From Candidatus Hydrogenedentota bacterium (GTDB lineage: Bacteria > Hydrogenedentota > Hydrogenedentia > Hydrogenedentales > CAITNO01), in assembly GCA_007124105.1 (NCBI GenBank), contig SLFT01000241.1, forward strand, positions 1 through 21,766: a DNA stretch of 21,766 bases. Direction: 5' to 3'. Made by a program: the position numbers and the translations under genes. The notes beneath the pieces were generated by a model. It searched no databases, was not told where the DNA came from, and saw nothing but the letters and a program-made list of their open reading frames with translations. This document shows, one piece after another, positions 1 through 7,975 of this stretch (the first letter of the stretch is position 1; the number at the start of each line of letters is the position of its first letter).

Positions 1-1287
1 CGTACTCTTTCCCGCGCCGGTATGTCCGACCACGGCGACATGTTCGCCCGGCTGGATTTTCAGGGAGACGTCGCGCAGAATCCAACGCGCGTCTTTCGCG
101 TCGTCCTGTCCCGGTTCGTCATACGCGAACCAGACGTTGTCGAGTTCGATGCGGCCCTCGAAACGCGGCGCGGGCACGGCATCGGTCGGGTCCACGATTT
201 CTGGTTCCGTATCGAGCAGTTTGAAGACCCGTTCCGATGCGGCCATGGCCTCGAGCAGCAGGTTATAGCGGTCGGCCAGCGCGCGAATGGGTCCGAAGAA
301 TCTGTCGGACAGCAGTATGAACGCGAAGATTGTGCCCACGGATGCCAGGCCGCTTTGTTCCGCGCCCATGCGCATGAACATAACGCCGCAATAGAGGATG
401 ATAAGCGCGGTGGACAAGGTGCTGAAGAATTCGACAGTGGGAAAATAGACGGCGAAATTGCGCACCTGCCGCACCCATTCGTCGCGGTGGTCGGCGTTGC
501 GTTGCTTAAACTCGCGGTAGGCGAATTTTTCGCGTCCGAACAATTGCACAATGGCGATGCCGTTGATGTGTTCCTGCATCCATGCTGTGATGCGCGCGAT
601 CTTGCGTCTTGCCTCGAGGAAGGAGTGTTGCGCGTATTTACGGAAGATGATGCTTGTGGCCAGGATAAAGGGGACGGGGCTGAGCGCGATGAGCGCCAGC
701 TGCCAGTTCACGTAGAACATGACAAACAATACCACTACGATTGTGAGCATGTCGCTGATGACGGCGACCATGCCGCCCACAATGGTCTGCTGTATTTTTT
801 CGATGTCGTTGGTGATGCGGTTCAAGAGCCGTCCCACGGGATTGCGGTCTATGAAACGCAGCGCCTGACGCTGCAAGTGATTGAAGAGTTCCATGCGCAT
901 GTCGTACATGCATTGCTGCCCAATGATGGCTATCATAAACATCTGCGCGTAGCGCACCAGCGCCTGGGCGATCATGAGCGCGGCCAGCGCTGCCGCCACC
1001 AGCATCAATCCGCGCATGTCGGCGTCCATCATGGCCGAGGCGGCCTCCTGCGCGTTCCCGTTTTCTGTCTCGAAGAGCGCGCGGGCGGGGTTGTTGATGT
1101 ACCGGTCAACAGCGCGCATGATTAACAGGGGCGTGATATTGTTGAGTATGGACAGCAACAGCAGCAGCGCCGTGGCGATGTACATGTATTTTCGGTAGGG
1201 CCGGGTATAGGTCAGCAGTCGGCGCATAAGCCGGCTGTCGTAGGAGCGTTGTTGCAGTTCATCGTCTATGTGATATTCGCCGCTCAT
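1..1287 (-). CDS. ABC exporter subunit (TMD-NBD fusion), second gene of a heterodimer pair, 3' end outside window
   Basis: This is the N-terminal 429 codons of a type IV ABC exporter half-transporter, with the membrane domain followed by the start of the nucleotide-binding domain. It begins MSGEYHIDDELQQRSYDSRL, has several hydrophobic helices over about residues 30-320, and reaches the Walker A motif GHTGAGKST at residues 421-429, exactly where the window ends. The Q-loop, signature and Walker B motifs are therefore not visible. Its ATG overlaps the TGA of the upstream transporter gene in an ATGA, with a weak AGGA just before it, so the two are probably translationally coupled. The arrangement matches MdlA/MdlB-like or TM287/TM288-like exporters of lipids or drugs. 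The substrate cannot be told from sequence. By analogy this partner should carry the intact catalytic glutamate. Confidence 0.9.
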   Translation of the reverse strand, partial: MSGEYHIDDELQQRSYDSRLMRRLLTYTRPYRKYMYIATALLLLLSILNNITPLLIMRAVDRYINNPARALFETENGNAQEAASAMMDADMRGLMLVAAALAALMIAQALVRYAQMFMIAIIGQQCMYDMRMELFNHLQRQALRFIDRNPVGRLLNRITNDIEKIQQTIVGGMVAVISDMLTIVVVLFVMFYVNWQLALIALSPVPFILATSIIFRKYAQHSFLEARRKIARITAWMQEHINGIAIVQLFGREKFAYREFKQRNADHRDEWVRQVRNFAVYFPTVEFFSTLSTALIILYCGVMFMRMGAEQSGLASVGTIFAFILLSDRFFGPIRALADRYNLLLEAMAASERVFKLLDTEPEIVDPTDAVPAPRFEGRIELDNVWFAYDEPGQDDAKDARWILRDVSLKIQPGEHVAVVGHTGAGKST

Positions 1288-3098
1288 GATTCCTGTTCCA
1301 ATCGCGCCTCGAGCATCTGCCGGCGATACATGCGCGTGTATACGCCGTTCGCGCCGATTAGTTCCTCATGTCTGCCTCGTTCGACAATGCGCCCGTTATC
1401 CAGCACGATAATATGATCGGCGTGCGCTACGGCGGATACGCGGTGCGAAATAATGACGCATGTGCGCGTGTCCATGACGCGGCGCAGCCCGCGTAGAATT
1501 TCCCGTTCTGTGTCCGCGTCAACACTGCTGAGCGTGTCGTCCAGCAGCAGGACAACCGGGTCGCGCGCGAGGGCGCGCGCCAGCATGAGCCGTTGTTTCT
1601 GGCCGCCGGACAGGTTGATGCCCCGCTCGCCGAGGAGCGTGTCCATGCCCTCGGGCATGTCGGCGATGTCGTCGGTGAAACAGGCGATGTCGCAGGCGCG
1701 CCGGACTGCGGCCTCGTCCATGTCGGGTTTGGCGAGTCGGATGTTCTCGCGGATGCTGTCGGAGAAAACGAATGTGTCCTGAGGCGCGCAGCCTACCGCG
1801 CCGCGCAACGTTTGCAGCGGGTATTGGCGGCAGTCGCGGTCGTCAATATAAATTACGCCGCGGTCCGGGTCGTATTCGCGCGAGAGCAGTGAGATGATGG
1901 TTGATTTCCCGGAGCCGGTCGGCCCTACAATAGCCAGGGTGTTGCCCGGTTCCACGGTGAAGTCAATGTCCTCGAGCGTCCATTCCTGTTCTTTCTCGTC
2001 GTTCGTTGTATAGCGGAAGTATACATGCTCGAAACGGATGCGTCCCTGTTCAATGCGCGCGTCCGTGCGGGTGTCTTCAGTGTCCACGATTTCCAGGGGC
2101 GTGGTGAGAATCTCGCTGATGCGGTTCATGCTGACCGCGCCGCGTTGATAGAGGGTGAGCACCCAGCCGAACTGCACCAGCGGCCACGCGAGCATGGCGG
2201 TAACGATCATGAACGCGGTGAAATCGCCGATTGCCAGTTCGCCGGCGATCACCATGAGTCCGCCTCGATAGATAATGAGCAAGATGGTGACGCCCACCAT
2301 GAAATCAATGAGCGGCCATGCAAAGGACATGACAGCGGCAAGTACAACATTGGCGCGTTTATATTCCTGTGATACCGTCTCGAAGGCGCGCGTTTCTCGG
2401 TCCTCGATGGCGTAAGCGCGCACGACCCGCGCGCCGGCGAGATTCTCCTGGGCGCGCGCTGAAATGGTGGAGAAGATTTCCTGTACAACCTGCGACTGGC
2501 GATGCATGAACCGTATAATCAGGTAGACCACGATGGTGAGCACGGGCAACGGCAACAAGGCCCAGGCGGTGAGTTGCGGGCTGAGATAAAGCATGAGTCC
2601 GAGGGTAAAGGGGATGATGATCATGTCCGCGGTGCCCATGACGCCCGGGCCGATGAAGTCGCGCACATGGTTGATGTCGCTTGTGGCGCGGGTCATGATG
2701 TCGCCAGTGGGCGTACGGTGAAAAAAACGGGCGGGCAGGGTTAGTATGCGGTCGAAATAGGCGTTGCGCAAATCGTACTCGAACATGCGCGACGCGCCGA
2801 TCATGCGTGTACGCTGGAAATAGCGCGCGAACCCGGCTGTGATGGCCGTGCCGACGAGCAACAGGAAATACACGGTGAGATGCCCGCGCGTCAGCTGTTG
2901 TTCGTCGAATCCATACACAATGGCGCGGACCACCATGGGGAACACAAGGTTGATAACGACGAACAACAGGGCCAGCGCCGCGCCAATGATATAGCGCCGC
3001 GCATAGGGGCGGTTGAACCGCCATAACGTGCGGAATGGGTTTCCGTTCAACGCTTCTGGAAAAGAGTTTGCGGGATTGTCCCGCGTCCGACCAGGCAT
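1284..3098 (-). CDS. ABC exporter subunit (TMD-NBD fusion) with a degenerate catalytic residue
   Basis: This is a half-transporter of about 604 residues. Six hydrophobic segments cover about residues 35-320. The NBD has Walker A GPTGSGKST (392-400), signature LSGGQKQR (496-503), Walker B VVLLLDD (515-521) and a switch histidine in ISHR (552). The residue after the Walker B aspartate, normally the catalytic glutamate, is aspartate (D521). In heterodimeric exporters such as TM287/288 or BmrCD this marks the subunit with the non-hydrolysing site. The open frame extends upstream to a TTG at 3170, but the ATG at 3098 is preferred: the family's usual length fits, and the best promoter lies at 3157-3186, which would put the TTG upstream of the transcript. 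It overlaps the next gene by 4 nt, so the pair forms one exporter. Substrate unknown. Confidence 0.92.
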   Translation of the reverse strand: MPGRTRDNPANSFPEALNGNPFRTLWRFNRPYARRYIIGAALALLFVVINLVFPMVVRAIVYGFDEQQLTRGHLTVYFLLLVGTAITAGFARYFQRTRMIGASRMFEYDLRNAYFDRILTLPARFFHRTPTGDIMTRATSDINHVRDFIGPGVMGTADMIIIPFTLGLMLYLSPQLTAWALLPLPVLTIVVYLIIRFMHRQSQVVQEIFSTISARAQENLAGARVVRAYAIEDRETRAFETVSQEYKRANVVLAAVMSFAWPLIDFMVGVTILLIIYRGGLMVIAGELAIGDFTAFMIVTAMLAWPLVQFGWVLTLYQRGAVSMNRISEILTTPLEIVDTEDTRTDARIEQGRIRFEHVYFRYTTNDEKEQEWTLEDIDFTVEPGNTLAIVGPTGSGKSTIISLLSREYDPDRGVIYIDDRDCRQYPLQTLRGAVGCAPQDTFVFSDSIRENIRLAKPDMDEAAVRRACDIACFTDDIADMPEGMDTLLGERGINLSGGQKQRLMLARALARDPVVLLLDDTLSSVDADTEREILRGLRRVMDTRTCVIISHRVSAVAHADHIIVLDNGRIVERGRHEELIGANGVYTRMYRRQMLEARLEQES

Positions 3099-3156
3099 AA
3101 GACTACTTTCGAGTTTGGATACAAGAACACAGTGTGTTTCGCGAGGGATGCCTCTG

Positions 3157-3186
3157 TTTATACCCCACAAGCCCGGTGGAAAACAA
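3157..3186 (-). promoter_or_regulatory. Candidate sigma70-type promoter of the ABC exporter operon
   Basis: On the minus strand TTGTTT (3186-3181) is followed after 18 bp by TATAAA (3162-3157). A start near 3150 would give a leader of about 50 nt before the ATG at 3098. A CCCGG/CCGGG hairpin lies around the -35 side, but no U-run follows it on either strand, so I do not call it a terminator of the kinase gene. Confidence 0.5.
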
Positions 3187-3232
3187 GCCGGGTCTTCGCT
3201 GTACTTATGGCGGCACTGTAGCGCTGTCTACA

Positions 3233-6200
3233 TTATGAACGGTCGCGTTGCGCGTCGAAGGCGCGCACCACCGAGAGGATTTCGTCGGCCTTGAACGGTT
3301 TGAGGAGGTATCCATCGGCGCCGCAGTCATGGATGTCGCGCAGTTGCGCATCCACTGATTTGGCGGTTACAATGTACACTTTGATGCCCGCCAGTTCCGC
3401 GTTTGCCTTCAGGAGTCGGCATACGTCCCATCCGTCCATGTCGGAAATGGCGATGTCCAGCAATACCAGCCAGTATTGGCCCGTTGCGGCCATTTCGAGC
3501 GCTTCTTCGCCTGTTTCGCAACAGATCACTTCATAGTCGTCATCGGCTAGACAGCGGGTGATGAAGGTGGTAATTTCCGCGTCCTCATCCACGCAGAGGA
3601 TTTTATCGCCCAGTTTCCGGCCTGTGGTTGCGCCCTGATTGAGCGCGTAATGAATACTGCTGAGCAACGTACTCTTGCGGAAGTTGCGCTTCATACGCGC
3701 CGCGGCAACATGGGCGTACTTGTCGTATAAGGCGTCGTCGTCGGTAAGGAGGATAAGCGGCGCGGGCAGTTCTTGTGCGTCGTCAAACAACGCTTCCATG
3801 TTCATGCTTTCGTGCGGCTTCGATTCGGGCACTGTAATGATGCAATCCGGATGGTATTTGTGCGCCATGGCGACGGCCGCAGCGGGATATACGGCATGGA
3901 TGATGTCCATTCCCTCGGGGAGCAACAGACTGCGCAATTGCGCGCTGAGCGCGCGATCCTGGGAGATAACCTCGATGAGCAAATGGGTTTCAATGGGCAG
4001 CGGCTCGGCATCGGAATCGGATGCCTCGTGGTGCAGGGGCAGGGTAAATCGGAACGTTGATCCTTCGCCCATCTTGCTGGATGCGATGATGCGGCTTCCA
4101 TGTAGCCGCACAATGTCCTGGGCAATGGAAAGGCCGATGCCGGTTCCCGCGTATTTACGCGTGGACGAGGCATCGCACTGATAGAAGCGGGTAAAGATAT
4201 TTTCCAGTTCTTTCTCGGGCATGCCGATGCCGGTGTCCGATACGGCAATGTGAACGTTCTCATCGCGTATCTCGAGGTCAACGGTAATGTTGCCATTTAC
4301 CTCGTTGAACTTGGCGGCGTTGGACAGCAGGTTGTTGAACACCTGCCCGAGTTTCCCCTTATCGCCTTCCACCATTAACGGCGGTCCAACAGGATGGTCG
4401 TCCGCATCGTGTACACGAAGCTCAATCGTTATCTTGCGTGGGTCGGCAAGAGGCTTCACGCTCTGTATGCTGGCGTTGACGCAGTCAATCAGATCAAAGC
4501 GGGTGAACACCATCTCCTCGGAACCTTTGTGCAGTCGCGAGAAGTCCAGCAGATTCTCGATCAACGAGACAAGTTTCTCCACATTGCGCAATGTGATGCC
4601 CAGATATTCACGTTGCGTGTCGCTGATGGGGCCGGCCTTGCCGTTGAGCACCATGTCCGTATAGCCCATAACGGCGACCAGCGGCGTCCGCAGTTCGTGA
4701 GACACATTGGAGAGCAAATTCGTTTTCATTTCATCAAGGGATTTCAATTCTTCATTGGCGGCCCGCAATTTTTCGCGGGCATGGGTGGCCTCCTCGAGCG
4801 CGCGGGTCGAGTCCTCGAGCAATTGCGCATTGCGTATTGCGGAGGCCAGGTGCGGCGCAATTTGTTCGAGCATCCGCGCTTCCTCCTCACTGAATCCGGC
4901 AATGCGTTTTGACCCGAAATTTAACGCGCCGATAATTTTTTGCTCGGCATACAGCGGAACGCACAGGCAGCTTTGAATGTACTCGGGGAATTGAAACGCG
5001 AATTCGCTTGTCTTTTCGCCCAGATTGGACACCAGCAGACAGCGCTGTTCACGAGATACCCAGCCCGCGCAGCTGTCCATGTCGTCTATGCGCGGGAACT
5101 GTTCATGTCCAGCGCGGGGCGCGGGCCATAGTTGGCGCGTTTCGAAGGAGTCATCGTCCATCCACAACGAGACCGCGGCGTAGTCAAAGTCCACCAACCA
5201 TCGCACTTCGCGGGTGAGGTTGTCGTAAACGCGTTCAGGTTCCAGACTCGCATTCACCGCGTTTGCTATCTGGTTGATTGCGGCCATGCGTTCAGCGCGG
5301 TCGGACACCTCTTTCTCAAGGCGCACACTACGCGTGACGTCGCGAAACGCGCCGTCAATCCCGATGAGCTTGCCGTGCTCGTCAAAAAGGCGAATGCCCG
5401 ATAGTTCCACGCATACCTCTTGCCGGTCCTGTTTAAGGAGCCATACGCGCGTACTTTCGATGTAGGGCTCTTCAGAAATATCGCCCGCTACATGCTCGAA
5501 TTCCTCTTCATGCAAAAAAAACTCGTACAGTGGGCGACCCATCACATTGCCGATATTCTCGTAGCCCAGGATTGCGGCGCCGGCGGGATTCATGAACGAG
5601 ATGGTATGGTCTGTCGTTGTCTGAAACACGCCTTCGCGCATGGTGGTGACCAGGTCGCGATATTTCTCCTCGGACGAGCGCAGGTGGTGCATATTCTCCC
5701 GCAACGCTTCCGCCATTTGATTGAAGGAAGCGCCCAGTTCCTCGATTTCGTCGCCCGTGTCCACCTTCAGTTTCAGGTCGAGGTTGCCTTGCCGGATGAT
5801 CTGCGCGCCTTCGTTCAACAGCGACACCGGCCGGATGATGGTGTTGTTGACGATACGATAGGCCACCGCGCAAAACACGCCGATAAGCAGGGCGCTGGCG
5901 ATAATGGTTGCCACTGCCGCGCGATTGATAATGGCGAAGACCTCGGGAGTGGGGCGGTGGGCGGCAATGTAGACCGGCAGTTCAGGCGTCAGGCGTCTGT
6001 AGGCCAACAGCACCGGTACGTTTCTGCCGCGTGAATTGTAGCTCCACAGCAGAAACGAGGCTTGTTCTCTGTCGGGGTATCTGGCGAAGCGTTCTGCAAG
6101 CCGCGGCGATAACTCGGAAAAAACAGGGGGCGGCGGGAAAACATCGGCGTTTTCGTCGAGGTAGATGACAAAACGGGTGTCGCCATCATAGACAATGATT

Positions 6201-6826
6201 TCATACCGGTCATGCTGACGTTGGCGGGGCGTTGCTTCATGGTTGAGCATTAACGCCAGTAGTTCATGGATGTTCTGACTTTCCGCAAGGTATCCCAGGG
6301 TATGGCCGTCGTCCGGCGAGATGACCGGCGTGACAAGCAGCGCGGCATAGCGATTCTGATCGGGCAGGTACTGTAAATCCAAAAAACGCGGTCGGTTAAC
6401 CGATGCCAGGTTGGACAAGGTCGGCGCGCTCATCCCCTCCTGGGCCACCACCGCGTCGCCGTTCCGATCGTAGAGATAATAGAAAGACTCGCGGGCGGCG
6501 CTTGCAGCGGATTCCAGTTCGAACCTGTTCAGAATTGGTTCCAGGGGGCCGGCAACATCGTCTTCGTAGGCGCACAGCCATTCAATTATTTCTGGCATTT
6601 GTGCTATACGTACAATAATTCGTTCGCGCTCACGCACGGCAATGCGAATGCCGTCAACAGTTTTACTCGTGGCGGTGGAAAGGTTCTGGCGTACCGCAAT
6701 TTGCTGCCCTTCCCGCGCGGCAAAATACCCGATGAGCAGGGCAAGAATCATAGGGATAACGCCCACCCAAAGAATGGACATTACAAACCGCTTTTCAATA
6801 CTCGAACGTATTGTCTTCTTGTCCAT
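3233..6826 (-). CDS. Membrane-bound hybrid sensor histidine kinase (sensor-HAMP-PAS-GAF-HisKA-HATPase-pseudoREC-REC)
   Basis: A 1197-residue sensor kinase. Domains in order: TM1 about 15-34; a large extracytoplasmic sensor, dCache-like by size and position, about 35-300; TM2 about 303-325; HAMP about 326-380; PAS about 387-500; GAF about 520-665; a coiled linker; HisKA with phosphoacceptor H710 in SHELRTP; HATPase with N-box NNLLSNAAKF (831-840), G1 DTGIG (864-868) and G2 GTGIGLS (894-900). Two receiver-like modules follow. The first (about 945-1063) has IITVP where the phosphoacceptor aspartate should be, so it looks inactive. The second (about 1075-1190) keeps D1080/E1081, D1124, T1154 and K1176. 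A clear AGGGAGG Shine-Dalgarno at 6836-6830 fixes the start. It lies 110 nt downstream of an HTH-receiver gene on the same strand, its likely partner. Signal unknown. Confidence 0.93.
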   Translation of the reverse strand: MDKKTIRSSIEKRFVMSILWVGVIPMILALLIGYFAAREGQQIAVRQNLSTATSKTVDGIRIAVRERERIIVRIAQMPEIIEWLCAYEDDVAGPLEPILNRFELESAASAARESFYYLYDRNGDAVVAQEGMSAPTLSNLASVNRPRFLDLQYLPDQNRYAALLVTPVISPDDGHTLGYLAESQNIHELLALMLNHEATPRQRQHDRYEIIVYDGDTRFVIYLDENADVFPPPPVFSELSPRLAERFARYPDREQASFLLWSYNSRGRNVPVLLAYRRLTPELPVYIAAHRPTPEVFAIINRAAVATIIASALLIGVFCAVAYRIVNNTIIRPVSLLNEGAQIIRQGNLDLKLKVDTGDEIEELGASFNQMAEALRENMHHLRSSEEKYRDLVTTMREGVFQTTTDHTISFMNPAGAAILGYENIGNVMGRPLYEFFLHEEEFEHVAGDISEEPYIESTRVWLLKQDRQEVCVELSGIRLFDEHGKLIGIDGAFRDVTRSVRLEKEVSDRAERMAAINQIANAVNASLEPERVYDNLTREVRWLVDFDYAAVSLWMDDDSFETRQLWPAPRAGHEQFPRIDDMDSCAGWVSREQRCLLVSNLGEKTSEFAFQFPEYIQSCLCVPLYAEQKIIGALNFGSKRIAGFSEEEARMLEQIAPHLASAIRNAQLLEDSTRALEEATHAREKLRAANEELKSLDEMKTNLLSNVSHELRTPLVAVMGYTDMVLNGKAGPISDTQREYLGITLRNVEKLVSLIENLLDFSRLHKGSEEMVFTRFDLIDCVNASIQSVKPLADPRKITIELRVHDADDHPVGPPLMVEGDKGKLGQVFNNLLSNAAKFNEVNGNITVDLEIRDENVHIAVSDTGIGMPEKELENIFTRFYQCDASSTRKYAGTGIGLSIAQDIVRLHGSRIIASSKMGEGSTFRFTLPLHHEASDSDAEPLPIETHLLIEVISQDRALSAQLRSLLLPEGMDIIHAVYPAAAVAMAHKYHPDCIITVPESKPHESMNMEALFDDAQELPAPLILLTDDDALYDKYAHVAAARMKRNFRKSTLLSSIHYALNQGATTGRKLGDKILCVDEDAEITTFITRCLADDDYEVICCETGEEALEMAATGQYWLVLLDIAISDMDGWDVCRLLKANAELAGIKVYIVTAKSVDAQLRDIHDCGADGYLLKPFKADEILSVVRAFDAQRDRS

Positions 6827-6833
6827 CTACCTC

Positions 6834-6883
6834 CCTGAATTCAGACAGCCAGCATCCGCATCTTTGCGCGAACGCTGGCCGTC
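6834..6883 (-). other. Intercistronic 16-bp hairpin plus 10-bp palindrome between regulator and kinase genes
   Basis: Positions 6844-6859 pair with 6868-6883 over 16 bp (a few G-U pairs) around the 8-nt loop GCAAAGAT, read on the minus strand. The perfect palindrome CTGAATTCAG (6834-6843) abuts it and touches the Shine-Dalgarno of the kinase gene. No U-run follows on the minus strand, so it is not a standard terminator. It could stabilise or process the mRNA, or limit kinase expression relative to the regulator. It could also be one copy of a dispersed repeat. Confidence 0.55.
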
Positions 6884-6936
6884 AGTATATGAAAGACTGT
6901 CATTAGAAGGTCTGGGAAAGCGCGTTGCGGCGCTGA

Positions 6937-7518
6937 TTACCGCTGCTCATCCTTCTTCCGCAGCAATTCGCGGGCCTTGGTCAGGAATTGATCCACCTTA
7001 AAGGGCTTTGCAAGGTAATCGTCAGCGCCACAGGCAAAGATGCGCTCTATATCATGCTCTTTGTCCAGGCATGTAACCGCCATAATCGGGATATTGCGTG
7101 TTGTTTCGTTGGTGCGCAACGCGCGGCATACCTCGAAGCCATTGATTTCCGGCATGAGAAAGTCCAGAAGAATGAGATCGGGCGTAAATTGTGCCGCTTT
7201 CAGGCCTACCTCAGTGGCATTGCTCACTTTAATCAATTCACACCCTTCGTCAATCAGAATGCGCTCCATCAACGCCAACGCATCCGGGTCATCATCAACA
7301 ATCATCACCTGCTTGTGTCCCACCATCTTGTCGCGGGGGAACATGTCGTACTGCTCGCGGAAGGCATCCAGATCATGCTCCAAAATACGATAATGTCCGC
7401 CAGGCGTCCGTGAGGCTTTGATCAGTCCCTGTTTGATCCAGTTCTTGATGCTATGGTGGGTGACGTGACACACTTTGGCTGCTTCGAAGGTTGTGTAGGC
7501 TTTGGGTTCTCTTTCCAT
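6937..7518 (-). CDS. Response regulator with N-terminal MerR/excisionase-type HTH and C-terminal receiver
   Basis: 193 residues. Residues about 5-55 form a MerR/BldC/excisionase-like helix-turn-helix (FEAAKVCHVTHHSIKNWIKQ, then a wing with RTPGGHYRI). Residues about 68-190 form a receiver with acidic DDD 75-77, phosphoacceptor D119 (LILLDFLMPEINGFE), T149 and K171 in AKPF. This reverses the usual REC-then-DNA-binding order. The protein is probably a transcription factor switched by phosphorylation, and the hybrid kinase encoded 110 nt downstream is the natural candidate to control it. The ATG at 7518 has a moderate AAGGA about 10 nt upstream. A consensus promoter and an inverted repeat at the predicted start site lie upstream, suggesting autoregulation. 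Targets are unknown; the neighbouring ABC exporter is a reasonable guess only. Confidence 0.9.
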   Translation of the reverse strand: MEREPKAYTTFEAAKVCHVTHHSIKNWIKQGLIKASRTPGGHYRILEHDLDAFREQYDMFPRDKMVGHKQVMIVDDDPDALALMERILIDEGCELIKVSNATEVGLKAAQFTPDLILLDFLMPEINGFEVCRALRTNETTRNIPIMAVTCLDKEHDIERIFACGADDYLAKPFKVDQFLTKARELLRKKDEQR

Positions 7519-7595
7519 CAGTCCGCTTTCCTTATAGTTGTAATGAAGTACAGTGTTCCGAGAACATAGACGTAGGAATTGCGCTTCATTCTAAA

Positions 7596-7626
7596 CGTAA
7601 TAATTTTCCACTAACAAAGTATTACG
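7596..7626 (-). promoter_or_regulatory. Candidate operator: inverted repeat CGTAATA-N17-TATTACG at the regulator's start site
   Basis: CGTAATA (7596-7602) and TATTACG (7620-7626) are perfect inverted copies 17 nt apart. The right copy covers the start site predicted from the -10 box at 7631-7636. The position fits repression or autoregulation by a dimeric HTH protein, and the downstream gene encodes one. As RNA the same arms could form a 5' hairpin. Function is inferred. Confidence 0.45.
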
Positions 7627-7630
7627 CAGA

Positions 7631-7660
7631 ATTATACAGGATCACCATGCGGCTTGTCAA
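7631..7660 (-). promoter_or_regulatory. Full-consensus sigma70-type promoter of the HTH-receiver gene
   Basis: On the minus strand TTGACA (7660-7655) and TATAAT (7636-7631) both match the consensus at 6 of 6 positions, with an 18-bp spacer. The start would be near 7624, leaving a leader of about 106 nt before the ATG at 7518. Such strength implies that a repressor or a need for high steady expression is involved. Confidence 0.75.
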
Positions 7661-7975
7661 CTTTATTACGAGGCTTATTGTGTTGTCTGGATGTTGCCCA
7701 GCATACCTTACAGCTCTATATGACAGGTCAGAACAAGCATTTTGCTTTGTATCGGCAGCATTCTTTCCAATACCTTGGGAACAAAGCGGTCTGCGCAAAC
7801 TACGCGTTATGATTTAATATCCGTATCTGGTCTACAGATATGTATAAGAGGCGTTGATAACCCTACACGCCTGGCCGGGCAAAAATAAGGCGGTCATTTA
7901 TGCAAACACTGATAAAAATAGGCATCGTCCCTGAAAAACAGTTATTTTGTCTTCACTATTATCAGTTGATTGCGT
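7661..7975. other. Intergenic stretch between cysK and the regulator promoter, no gene seen
   Basis: This AT-richer stretch lies downstream of cysK and upstream of the regulator promoter, both on the minus strand. I see no coding frame with family features, no RNA gene and no convincing terminator for cysK. It contains the short inverted repeat TATCTG-GTCTA-CAGATA near 7823-7840, of unknown meaning. Confidence 0.5.

Noticed and set aside
22..1125. 367-aa plus-strand open frame
   Set aside because: It is antisense to the ABC exporter, which has clear domain motifs on the minus strand.
3171..3196. CCCGG/CCGGG hairpin between kinase and ABC exporter genes as a terminator
   Set aside because: Short stem, long loop and no U-run on either strand; it overlaps the candidate promoter of the exporter.
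7836..7853. Resemblance to the Tn5 mosaic end / transposase adapter (AGAT-TGTATAAGAG)
   Set aside because: It has several mismatches, so it is neither an adapter left in the assembly (which would be exact) nor supported as a transposon end: no partner end and no transposase nearby.
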